Positions 32,736 through 39,641 of a stretch of DNA of 43,751 bases are shown here, piece after piece. Both the position numbers and the translations under genes were made by a program. How positions within the stretch are numbered: position 1 is the stretch's first letter; each line of letters starts with the position of its first letter. This stretch comes from Allobosea sp. ASV33 (GTDB lineage: Bacteria; Pseudomonadota; Alphaproteobacteria; Rhizobiales; Beijerinckiaceae), in the NCBI RefSeq assembly GCF_016428755.1, contig NZ_JAELTI010000039.1, forward strand, positions 1-43,751. The letters are read 5' to 3'. The notes below the pieces were generated by a model. The model searched no databases and was not told where the DNA came from. It saw nothing but the letters and a program-made list of their open reading frames with translations.

Positions 32736-34370
32736 TCAGGGAGCGGGTTGGGCGGTGGGGGCGGCTGCGCGCGAGCGTAGCTGCAGATAGGCGAGGTGCG
32801 AGAGCAGGCCGATCAGGGCGAGGCCGGCGATGGCCGAGATCAGCATGAAGGCGTCGTTATAGGCGAGCACGATCGCCTCCTGCGTCGCCCGCTGGGCCAG
32901 CAGCGTCACGCCTTCCGCCCGCAGCAGCGCCGGGTCGTTCAGGACATGGCTGTAGATGCTGCCGTACTGACTGATGCGCTCGGCGAAGAGCGGCTGCGAC
33001 ATGACGAAATGCTCGGCCAGCGCGTTGTAGTGGAAGCTGGTCCGCAACGTGATGAAGCTGCCGAACAGGGCCGAGCCGAGCAGGCCGCCGATGCTTTGCG
33101 TGAACAGGAAGACGGTGATGAAGCTCAGGATGTAGATCGGGCCGCGCGCGATGGCGCCACCCATGCCCTGTGCCATCGCCGCCGGCAGGAACAGGCCCGA
33201 GCCATAGGCGACGAGCGCCTGGCTGAGCCAGATGTCGTGCGGCCGCGTCTGGCTGGTGGCGCCGCTGTCGAGCCAGGCGCCGAGCGCGACGCAGGCGAGC
33301 GCCGTGCCGTAGAACCAATTCTCGCGACCGGGCCGCAGCAGCAGCGCACAGGTCACGCCGCCGGCCAGGATCGCGCAGAGGATCACGCCGTAGAGCGGCA
33401 GCGTCTGCTCGTTCTGGATGCCGAGCGCCTGGAAGAAATTGGAGGCGCCCACCGTCTGCTCGGCTAGCACGACCCGCAGCAGGAGAATCGCGCCGGCGAA
33501 ATGCAGCGTCGCCGGGCTGGTCAGCCAGCGGATGTCGATCAGCGGGCTGTCGCGATGCAATTCGATGATCACCGCCAGCGTCAGGCAGATGACGGCGGCG
33601 GCGAAGAGCCAGCCCAGCCAGGGCGCCTCGAACCACCAGTAGATCCGCCCCAGGCTGAGCGCGACCGCGATCGAACCGAAACCGATCGCGATCAGGAGGT
33701 AGCTGACGATGTCGAACGGGCCGATCCACTTGATCCGCGGCGGCGTGGTCAGCGGCAGGGCGTAGACGAAGCCGAAGGCGACCATGGCGAGGCCCATCTC
33801 GAACAGGGTCAGGCCATGGAAGCCGCCGAGATCGAGCAGCCAGGGCGAGATCAGGCGCGTCACGGGAATGCCGAGCGTCGTGTTGGTCAGCGCCAGCGAG
33901 AGGCCGACGGTGAGCTTCTTCTCCGGCGGCAGCGGCTCGATCATGTAGAAGAAGGCAAGCGAGGACATCGGCGCCGCCGCCATGCCGCTCATGAAGCGCA
34001 CGACCACAGCCGATGGCAGGTCATGGACGAAGGCGAGGTTCAGGAAGGCGGCGAGGACGAAGCCCGCAAGGCTGATCTCGGCGAAATTGCGCAGGCCGTA
34101 CTGCATCCTGATCTTGATCAGGGCGATCGAGAGCGAGACGTTCGGCGCCATATAGGCGGCGATCAGCCAGTTGGTCTCGGCGACGGTGGCGCCGAGCTCG
34201 CCCTGGATCTGGTAGATGTTGGTGTTGACGAGGTTGGCGCCGATCTGCTGCGTCATCGCCAGCGTGACCGAAGCCAGCATATAGGCCAGCGCGCGGCCAG
34301 GGGGCATCAGCAGGCCCATGCGAGCGGGCTGCGGTGCGGCGGGCACGGTCGAGGCTTCGGGCGTGCTCAC
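32736..34370 (-). CDS. MFS multidrug transporter, DHA2/EmrB family
   Basis: The 544-residue protein has about 14 hydrophobic segments, the number for DHA2 drug:proton antiporters. Features include NIYQIQGELGATVAETNWLIAAYMAPNVSLSIAL at helices 1-2, VVVRFMSGMAAAPMSSLAFFYMIEPLPPEKK and an amphipathic segment EHFVMSQPLFAERISQYGS in the long periplasmic loop before the last helix. It would pump hydrophobic compounds with the EmrA-like adaptor encoded downstream. Its start overlaps the MarR stop by four bases (ATGA, 34367-34370), so all three genes form one coupled operon. Confidence 0.93.
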   Translation of the reverse strand: MSTPEASTVPAAPQPARMGLLMPPGRALAYMLASVTLAMTQQIGANLVNTNIYQIQGELGATVAETNWLIAAYMAPNVSLSIALIKIRMQYGLRNFAEISLAGFVLAAFLNLAFVHDLPSAVVVRFMSGMAAAPMSSLAFFYMIEPLPPEKKLTVGLSLALTNTTLGIPVTRLISPWLLDLGGFHGLTLFEMGLAMVAFGFVYALPLTTPPRIKWIGPFDIVSYLLIAIGFGSIAVALSLGRIYWWFEAPWLGWLFAAAVICLTLAVIIELHRDSPLIDIRWLTSPATLHFAGAILLLRVVLAEQTVGASNFFQALGIQNEQTLPLYGVILCAILAGGVTCALLLRPGRENWFYGTALACVALGAWLDSGATSQTRPHDIWLSQALVAYGSGLFLPAAMAQGMGGAIARGPIYILSFITVFLFTQSIGGLLGSALFGSFITLRTSFHYNALAEHFVMSQPLFAERISQYGSIYSHVLNDPALLRAEGVTLLAQRATQEAIVLAYNDAFMLISAIAGLALIGLLSHLAYLQLRSRAAAPTAQPAP

Positions 34371-34816
34371 GATGCGGCGCTCCGGCCGGCGGCGATGTTG
34401 CGCGAGGTGCGGCGCAGCACGTCGAGCGCTGCTTCCAGCTCCTCGGGGGCAATGCCCTGCAGGATACCGGCCCGCAGCTCGGCGAGGAAGTCCAAGACGT
34501 CCTGCGCCTGGGCACGGGCGTTTTCGGTCAGGAAGACGCGGCGTGCGCGCCGGTCGCCCTCGACGGCGCGGCGCTCGATCATGCCGTTGCGCTCCAGTCC
34601 GTCGAGAAGCCGGACCAATGTCGGCTGCTCGATATCGAGAAGGCCGGCGAGATCGGACTGGATCGGCCCGTCCTCGCGCGCAAGCTCCATCAGCAGACGC
34701 GCCCGCGAGAGCGTCAGGCCCATGTCGCGGGCGCGCTCGTCGACGAGCGCCCGCAGCTTGCGATTGACGGCGGCAAGCTCGCCGGTGAACGCAGCCTGAA
34801 GCTGGATAAGGTCCAT
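34367..34816 (-). CDS. MarR-family repressor of the efflux operon
   Basis: The 149-residue protein has the MarR fold: an N-terminal dimer helix (LQAAFTGELAAVNRKLRALVDERA), the winged helix SRARLLMELAREDGPIQSDLAGLLDIEQPTLVRLLDGLERNGMIERR and the wing RRAVEGDRRARRVFLTENA. It is the first gene of the operon with EmrB- and EmrA-like genes, the usual arrangement for a ligand-released repressor of a multidrug pump (as in E. coli MprA/EmrR). A palindrome 14 bases before the start supports autoregulation. Confidence 0.93.
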   Translation of the reverse strand: MDLIQLQAAFTGELAAVNRKLRALVDERARDMGLTLSRARLLMELAREDGPIQSDLAGLLDIEQPTLVRLLDGLERNGMIERRAVEGDRRARRVFLTENARAQAQDVLDFLAELRAGILQGIAPEELEAALDVLRRTSRNIAAGRSAAS

Positions 34817-34830
34817 AGCGCCAACATAAA

Positions 34831-34840
34831 TAGCATGCTA
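34831..34840. promoter_or_regulatory. Candidate MarR operator
   Basis: TAGCATGCTA is a perfect 10-bp palindrome flanked by A/T, 14 bases upstream of the MarR ATG. MarR proteins commonly bind such AT-flanked palindromes over their own promoter. Confidence 0.55.
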
Positions 34841-34935
34841 ATGATTGTCTTACTTATATGTGCTTTGAGTGCATATCAACTGATGAATTGTGTTTCTGGC
34901 ATGCAATTTTTGCATTGCCATTCGGTGGATTCGCT

Positions 34936-35028
34936 CGTCATCCCAGACAAGCTGCGCAGCCGCGCAGATCGGGATCCATCGTAGAGCCCCGGAGCCCTCC
35001 AATGGATCCCGGCGAGCCCTTGATAACG
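34936..35028. repeat. Dispersed intergenic palindrome (type B), copy 4, degraded
   Basis: It starts CGTCATCCCAGACAAGCTGCG and carries the internal GGATCCATCGTAGAG / CTCCAATGGATCC pair, but the right arm has decayed (CTTGATAACG instead of GGGATGACG). It lies between the MarR operon and rplS. Confidence 0.8.
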
Positions 35029-35083
35029 CTGCGGTTCCGCGGAAGGCCGGTGGATCGGGGTTCCGTCCCTGGCCTCAGACAAC

Positions 35084-35111
35084 AAAAAAACGCGGCCCCG
35101 AAGGACCGCGT
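35084..35111 (-). terminator. Intrinsic terminator of rplS
   Basis: Read on the minus strand, ACGCGGTCC-TTCG-GGGCCGCGT forms a 9-bp stem (one G-T pair) with a TTCG tetraloop, followed by a run of seven T. It is 43 bases after the rplS stop codon. Confidence 0.93.
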
Positions 35112-35153
35112 TCCAATCTCTGTGCCGAGGCTTTCGGCGCCGAGGCGTTCGGC

Positions 35154-35549
35154 TTACTTGCCGGAAGCCTTCTGGCCCTTGGCGGGCTTGGCATCGACGC
35201 GCTCGGCGATGCGGGCCGACTTGCCGCGACGATCGCGCAGGTAATACAGCTTGGCGCGACGCACCTTGCCCTTGCGGATGACCTTGATCGAATCGAGGTT
35301 CGGGGAGAACAGCGGGAAGACGCGCTCGACGCCCTCGCCATAGGAAATCTTGCGGACGGTGAAGCTCTGGTTGAGGCCGCCGCCGTTGCGGGCGATCACG
35401 ACGCCTTCATAGGCCTGAACGCGGCTGCGCTCGCCTTCCTTGACCTTGACGTTGACCTGCACGGTGTCGCCGGGCTGGAAGGCGGGAATGGCCTTGCCTT
35501 CGCTCAGCTTGGCAATCTGCTCGGCGTCGAGCTGTTCGATGATGTTCAT
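35154..35549 (-). CDS. rplS: 50S ribosomal protein L19
   Basis: The 131-residue protein is L19. [66 protein letters not shown] and [15 protein letters not shown] are the conserved blocks. It sits at the 30S-50S interface near bridge B8. GGAGAG precedes ATG 35549, so the in-frame ATG four codons earlier (MERP) is rejected. It appears alone, with its own promoter-like sequence and terminator, not in the rpsP-rimM-trmD-rplS order seen in many bacteria. Confidence 0.97.
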   Translation of the reverse strand: MNIIEQLDAEQIAKLSEGKAIPAFQPGDTVQVNVKVKEGERSRVQAYEGVVIARNGGGLNQSFTVRKISYGEGVERVFPLFSPNLDSIKVIRKGKVRRAKLYYLRDRRGKSARIAERVDAKPAKGQKASGK

Positions 35550-35618
35550 GGGTCTCTCCATGGCCGTATTCGCGCGGAAGCGCGGGCTTTCGGCTCGCTG
35601 TTTTCAGTTGAGTGCGGG

Positions 35619-35647
35619 GCCATACAGGAGCGCGCGACATTTGTCGA
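35619..35647 (-). promoter_or_regulatory. Candidate rplS promoter
   Basis: On the minus strand TCGACA (five of six to TTGACA, 35642-35647) and TATGGC (35619-35624) are separated by 17 bases, about 70 bases before rplS. The -10 match is modest. Confidence 0.4.
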
Positions 35648-35725
35648 GCGGCAATCCCGGCTTGTTGGCTGCGCCATCCCTATGCATAGCCTGTGCGGAA
35701 GCGACACGCCACCGGACGAGATGCC

Positions 35726-36514
35726 ATGACCGATCCCGTTATCAAGACCGCCCTCGTGACCGGGGCCGCGCGCGGCATCGGACTTGCCACCGCCAAGCGC
35801 TTCCTGACTGAGGGCTGGCAGGTGGGCCTGCTCGATATCGACGGCGCCGGGCTCCAGCGCGCGGCGGCCGAGATCGCGACGCCCGAGCGGACGCTGGTGC
35901 TGACCTGCGACGTGGCGATGCCGGCGCAGCTCGAATCGGCCTTCGCCGGCATGGCCAAGCGCTTCGGGCGGCTCGATGCCCTCGTCAACAATGCCGGCAC
36001 GGCGGTGTTCAAGCCGCTGCTGGAGACGACCCATGACGAATGGCAGCGGGTGCTCGCGGTCAACCTGACCGGCCCTTTCCTGGCGACGCAGCTCGCGGCG
36101 CGGACCATGGCCGACAATGGCGGCGGCGCCGTCGTCAACATCACCTCGATCTCGGGCCTGCGCGCCTCGACGCTGCGGGTCGCCTACGGCACCTCGAAGG
36201 CGGCGCTCGCCCATCTCACCAAGCAGCAGGCGGTCGAATTGGCAGGTCTCGGCATCCGGGTGAACGCCGTCGCGCCGGGACCGGTCGAGACGGCGATGGC
36301 CAAGGCGGTGCACAGCCCCGAGATCCGGGCGGATTACCGCGATGCCGTGCCGCTCGGGCGCTACGGGCTGGAGGAGGAACTGGCCGAGGCGATCTTCTTC
36401 CTCTGCTCCGACCGGGCGACCTACATCACCGGGCAGGTCCTGGCCGTCGATGGCGGTTTCGATGCTGCCGGAATCGGGCTCGCGACGCTGCGCGGCGAGC
36501 GGCGGAATCTTTAA
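35726..36514 (+). CDS. Short-chain dehydrogenase/reductase (FabG-like)
   Basis: The 262-residue protein is a classical SDR with TGAARGIG (residues 12-19), DVAMPAQLESAF, LVNNAGTAVFKPL, INITSISG and the catalytic YGTSK (Tyr154, Lys158), followed by GIRVNAVAPGPVETAMAKA and ITGQVLAVDGGFDAAGIGL. The length and VDGG end are typical of FabG-like oxidoreductases acting on sugars, fatty acyl or keto substrates. It is divergent from rplS. ATG 35726 puts the Rossmann fold at the normal distance. Its substrate cannot be inferred. Confidence 0.9.
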   Translation: MTDPVIKTALVTGAARGIGLATAKRFLTEGWQVGLLDIDGAGLQRAAAEIATPERTLVLTCDVAMPAQLESAFAGMAKRFGRLDALVNNAGTAVFKPLLETTHDEWQRVLAVNLTGPFLATQLAARTMADNGGGAVVNITSISGLRASTLRVAYGTSKAALAHLTKQQAVELAGLGIRVNAVAPGPVETAMAKAVHSPEIRADYRDAVPLGRYGLEEELAEAIFFLCSDRATYITGQVLAVDGGFDAAGIGLATLRGERRNL

Positions 36515-36520
36515 GCTCCG

Positions 36521-36670
36521 CCGTCATTCCGGGGCAGGCAGCAGGCCTGAGCCCGGAACCCAGAACCGATGCCGTTTTGAACTTAAGCGGAGACCTAACC
36601 GCGCTTTTCCGGAAACGGTATCGGTTCTGGGTTCCGGGCTCTTCGCTGACGCGAAGCCCCGGAATGACGG
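36521..36670. repeat. 150-bp nested palindrome (type C)
   Basis: The outer arms CCGTCATTCCGGGGC and GCCCCGGAATGACGG pair perfectly. An inner pair of 22-bp arms (36550-36571 and 36623-36644 approximately, GAGCCCGGAACC... and its exact reverse complement) and a third, smaller CCGTTT/AAACGG pair lie inside. It could form a very long hairpin in the RNA 3' end of the SDR gene. It shares the GTCATTCCGG terminus with type B but has a different interior. Confidence 0.85.
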
Positions 36671-36710
36671 TGCGGTTCTGTCTAGGGCAACCGTTCCTGG
36701 AAGGTGGTCG

Positions 36711-36899
36711 CTACCCCATCGCCTCGCGCTTCTTCAGCAGTTCGTTGAGCATGTCCTGCTGCTCGCTGAGGCGGTTGGCGAGGGCCTCCTCCACCGCGGC
36801 GCCGGAAGCTCCCGTCGCCTGCTCCATCAGTTCGGAAATATTGCGTCTGAGCAGGGCGATGCGTTCGTCCAGTTCCATTTGCGAAGCGTTCTCAGCCAT
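36711..36899 (-). CDS. Small coiled-coil protein (62 aa)
   Basis: I do not recognise a named family. The 62-residue product is almost wholly helical with heptad-like spacing (LDERIALLRRNISELMEQ, then LANRLSEQQDMLNELLKKREAMG), suggesting a dimeric coiled coil. There is no signal or membrane segment. ATG 36899 has GGAGAA at a good distance, which, with codon use like its neighbours, supports a real gene. Longer upstream frames lack protein character. It follows the type C palindrome and stands alone. Confidence 0.72.
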   Translation of the reverse strand: MAENASQMELDERIALLRRNISELMEQATGASGAAVEEALANRLSEQQDMLNELLKKREAMG

Positions 36900-37341
36900 C
36901 GGCCGTTCTCCATGCTCGTCGCCGCCGCATTGGCGGCCCGCCCGTAGAATGTCCGGCGATCCTTCCGGTTCCCGGCTGCTAAAGCAGCGAGGCGCGCGTG
37001 GTCGCCGGCCATGCTGTCTGCACGGGCAGCCGGGCGGTGCAGGCCTGATGAAATCATAGGTCGGGACGGCGGGATAGCCGTCCGGATGGTGCACGCGCCG
37101 TCATGGCTCGCTGGGGCTTCGCCCGCTCGTCTTCGCCCCGACAAAGCGCTTGCGTCCGCTCCCGATCGGCGCGAACCTCTCCCCCACTGCCTCTCCGACG
37201 GCCGCCCGACCTTGTCGGGCCGGAGCGACCGCCGCCCGTCCGGCGTGAGCGCATGCGCTGTTCCCGCCGGGTTTCCACCGCGCCGGAGCCGGGGTCGCCA
37301 AACCTTCTCCTCCATCGCGGCCAGTCCCGAAGGAGGAAACC
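36900..37341. other. Long intergenic region before the EF-G-like gene
   Basis: No frame in this 442-base stretch looks like protein; the open ones are Arg- and Pro-rich shadows. It contains a perfect hairpin GCCCGAC-CTT-GTCGGGC (37204-37220) and ends in the very strong ribosome site GAAGGAGGAAACC just before ATG 37342. It may hold promoters for both flanking genes and a long mRNA leader, or a decayed repeat. Confidence 0.5.
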
Positions 37342-39426
37342 ATGCCCGCATCGGCACAGAACGGAGTCTCCGCAACTGGCACCCGAAGCGCGGGGCCGCG
37401 ATGCATCGCGCTCGTCGGCCCCTTCCAGAGCGGCAAGACGACGCTGCTCGAAAGCATCCTGATGCGATGCGGGGCATTGACCCGCACCGGTACGGTGAAG
37501 GGGGGCAACACGGTCGGCGATGCGGCGCCGGAAGCGCGCGCGCACCAGATGAGCACGGAGCCTTCGGTCGCGACCGTCGATTTCCTGGGCGATACCTTCC
37601 ATTTCATCGACTGCCCCGGCTCGGTCGAGTTCCTGCACGAGATGCGCCATGTGCTGCCGGCGGTGGACGCCGCCGTCGTCGTCTGCGAGGCGGATGACAG
37701 GAAGGCCCCGGCGCTGGAGCTCGTGCTGCGCGAGCTGGAGGAAGCCGACATCCCGCGCTTCCTGTTCCTCAACAAGATCGACACGGCCTCGCGCCGGGTG
37801 CGCGAGACGCTCGGCATCCTGCAGCGCGCCTCGCGCACGCCGCTGCTGCTGCGCCAGATCCCGATCTGGAAGAACGGCATCGCGGTCGGCTTCATCGACC
37901 TCGCGCTGGAACGGGCCTTCATCTACCGCGAGCACGCACCCAGCGAGATCGTGCCGCTGGCGGTCGACGAGGCCGGCCGCGAGAAGGACGCGCGCTTCTC
38001 GATGTTGGAGAAGCTCGCCGATTATGACGACGAATTGATGGAGGAACTGCTGGGGGACATGGAACCGCCGCGCGACCGCGTCTTCGACGATCTCGCTCGC
38101 GAGTTGCAGCATCGCCATGTCGTGCCGGTGCTGATCGGCGCCGCCGAGCGCGGTAATGGCGTGACGCGCCTGCTCAAGGCGCTCCGGCACGAGGCGCCGG
38201 GGCTGGCGGAGACGCGTGGCCGGGCCGGCATCCTGCCGGAAGGACCGCCGCTCGCACAGGTGATGAAGACCTGGCATTCGAGCCAGGGCGGCAAGCTCTC
38301 GCTGGCGCGGGTGATGCGCGGGCGGCTGGCGGAGGGCGATGTCGTGACCTCCTCGGGCGGTGTCGAGGCGCGCATCGCCGGCGTCGTCTCGCTGAAAGGA
38401 TCGGAGCAGAGCCGCAAGCCCGCGGCGCAGGAGGGCGAGGTCGCGGGCTTCGCCAAGCTCGACGGCATCTCCACGGGCGAGGCCTTCATGCTCGGCAAGG
38501 CGCGGGCGAGCGTGGTCAGCGCGGTCGCGCCGCCCGAGGCCGTCCATGCCTTCGCCATCGCGGTCAAGGACCGCAAGGACGATGTCAGGCTCGCGGCGGC
38601 TTTGCAGCGCCTGACCGAGGAGGACATGGCGTTGGCGGTGACGCAGGTGCCGGAACTCGGCGAGACCCGCCTGTCCGGCCAGGGCGAGATGCATCTGCGC
38701 GTCGCGCTGGAGAAGCTCGCGGGCCGCTATGGCGTGACGGTGACCAGCAAGACGCCGCAGGTCGGCTATCGCGAGACGATCCGCGGGCAGGCCGGCGCGC
38801 GCGGCCGGCATCGCAAGCAGAGCGGCGGCCATGGCCAATACGGCGACGTGGTGATCGAGGTCGCGCCGCTGCCGCGCGGGGAGGGCATCCAGTTCGTCGA
38901 CAAGATCACCGGCGGCGTCGTGCCGCGCCAGTATATCGGCTCGGTCGAGGCCGGCATGCGCGATTTCTGCGAGAAGGGGCCGCTCGGCTTCCCGATCGTC
39001 GATGTCGCGGTGACGCTGACCGACGGCACCTATCACACGGTCGATTCCTCCGACATGGCCTTCCGGCAGGCGGCGCGGCTCGCCATGAACGAGGCGATGC
39101 CGCAGGCGAAGCCGGTCCTGCTCGAACCGATCCTGTCGGTCGATGTCGTCATTCCCTCGGAGGCGATGTCGCGGGCATCGGCGCTGATCTCCGCCCGGCG
39201 CGGGCAGATTCTCGGCTACGACACCCGCGCCGGCTGGCGCGGCTGGGACCAGATCAAGGCGCTGGTGCCGGAAGCCGAGATGACCGGGCTGATCGTCGAA
39301 CTGCGCTCGGCCACATCCGGCGTGGGCTCGTTCAGCGCGCGTTTCGACCATCTCGCGGAACTCGCCGGAAAGCCGGCCGAGGCGGTGGTCTCCGCGCAGG
39401 CGCTCGCCGTGGCGCAAGGGCGCTGA
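37342..39426 (+). CDS. Divergent elongation factor G-like GTPase (EF-G paralogue)
   Basis: The 694-residue protein has the five-domain EF-G layout. G1 is GPFQSGKTT (residues 26-34), G3 is DCPG (90-93) and G4 is NKID (144-147). Domain II follows (MKTWHSSQGGKLSLARVMRGRLAEGD), then domains III-V, including GETRLSGQGEMHLRVALEKL, the domain IV sequence SGGHGQYGDVVIEV and RRGQILGYDTRAGW in domain V. It differs from translocase EF-G. The catalytic histidine after DTPG is Ser94 here, and the switch I RGITI motif is replaced by HQMSTEPSV. It is therefore a paralogue of unknown ribosomal role, perhaps with slow GTP hydrolysis. The strong ribosome site suggests good expression. Confidence 0.88.
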   Translation: MPASAQNGVSATGTRSAGPRCIALVGPFQSGKTTLLESILMRCGALTRTGTVKGGNTVGDAAPEARAHQMSTEPSVATVDFLGDTFHFIDCPGSVEFLHEMRHVLPAVDAAVVVCEADDRKAPALELVLRELEEADIPRFLFLNKIDTASRRVRETLGILQRASRTPLLLRQIPIWKNGIAVGFIDLALERAFIYREHAPSEIVPLAVDEAGREKDARFSMLEKLADYDDELMEELLGDMEPPRDRVFDDLARELQHRHVVPVLIGAAERGNGVTRLLKALRHEAPGLAETRGRAGILPEGPPLAQVMKTWHSSQGGKLSLARVMRGRLAEGDVVTSSGGVEARIAGVVSLKGSEQSRKPAAQEGEVAGFAKLDGISTGEAFMLGKARASVVSAVAPPEAVHAFAIAVKDRKDDVRLAAALQRLTEEDMALAVTQVPELGETRLSGQGEMHLRVALEKLAGRYGVTVTSKTPQVGYRETIRGQAGARGRHRKQSGGHGQYGDVVIEVAPLPRGEGIQFVDKITGGVVPRQYIGSVEAGMRDFCEKGPLGFPIVDVAVTLTDGTYHTVDSSDMAFRQAARLAMNEAMPQAKPVLLEPILSVDVVIPSEAMSRASALISARRGQILGYDTRAGWRGWDQIKALVPEAEMTGLIVELRSATSGVGSFSARFDHLAELAGKPAEAVVSAQALAVAQGR

Positions 39427-39641
39427 TCTCGACCTCGACCACCCTCCTTCCCGCCGGTAGCCCTCGCAGGGCTCCTGGTTTGGGCTTGATTTCGTGCCGA
39501 GCGGACTGTTTAGATGTGAACATTCTACGGCTTATGGCGGCTGGCGCTTGCGCTGCCGGCTGCTGTTCCGCACTGTACGATCATGAAAATGCACCGGAAC
39601 CCGCTTTCCAAAGCGGCTAACCGGGCACCAGGGAGGGAAAC

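Noticed and set aside
36900..37477. A 216-codon minus-strand frame spanning the gap before the EF-G-like gene
   Set aside because: Arg/Ser/Pro-rich with no motif, and it overlaps two better-supported genes in other frames.
37054..39417. 787-codon open frame on the minus strand opposite the EF-G-like gene
   Set aside because: Composition is rich in Arg, Asp, His and Gly with no family motif. The plus-strand frame encodes an unmistakable EF-G-like protein, so this is a high-GC shadow.
39459..39473. AGCCCT-CGC-AGGGCT hairpin after the EF-G-like gene as a terminator
   Set aside because: Short stem with no adjacent T run; not distinguishable from chance.
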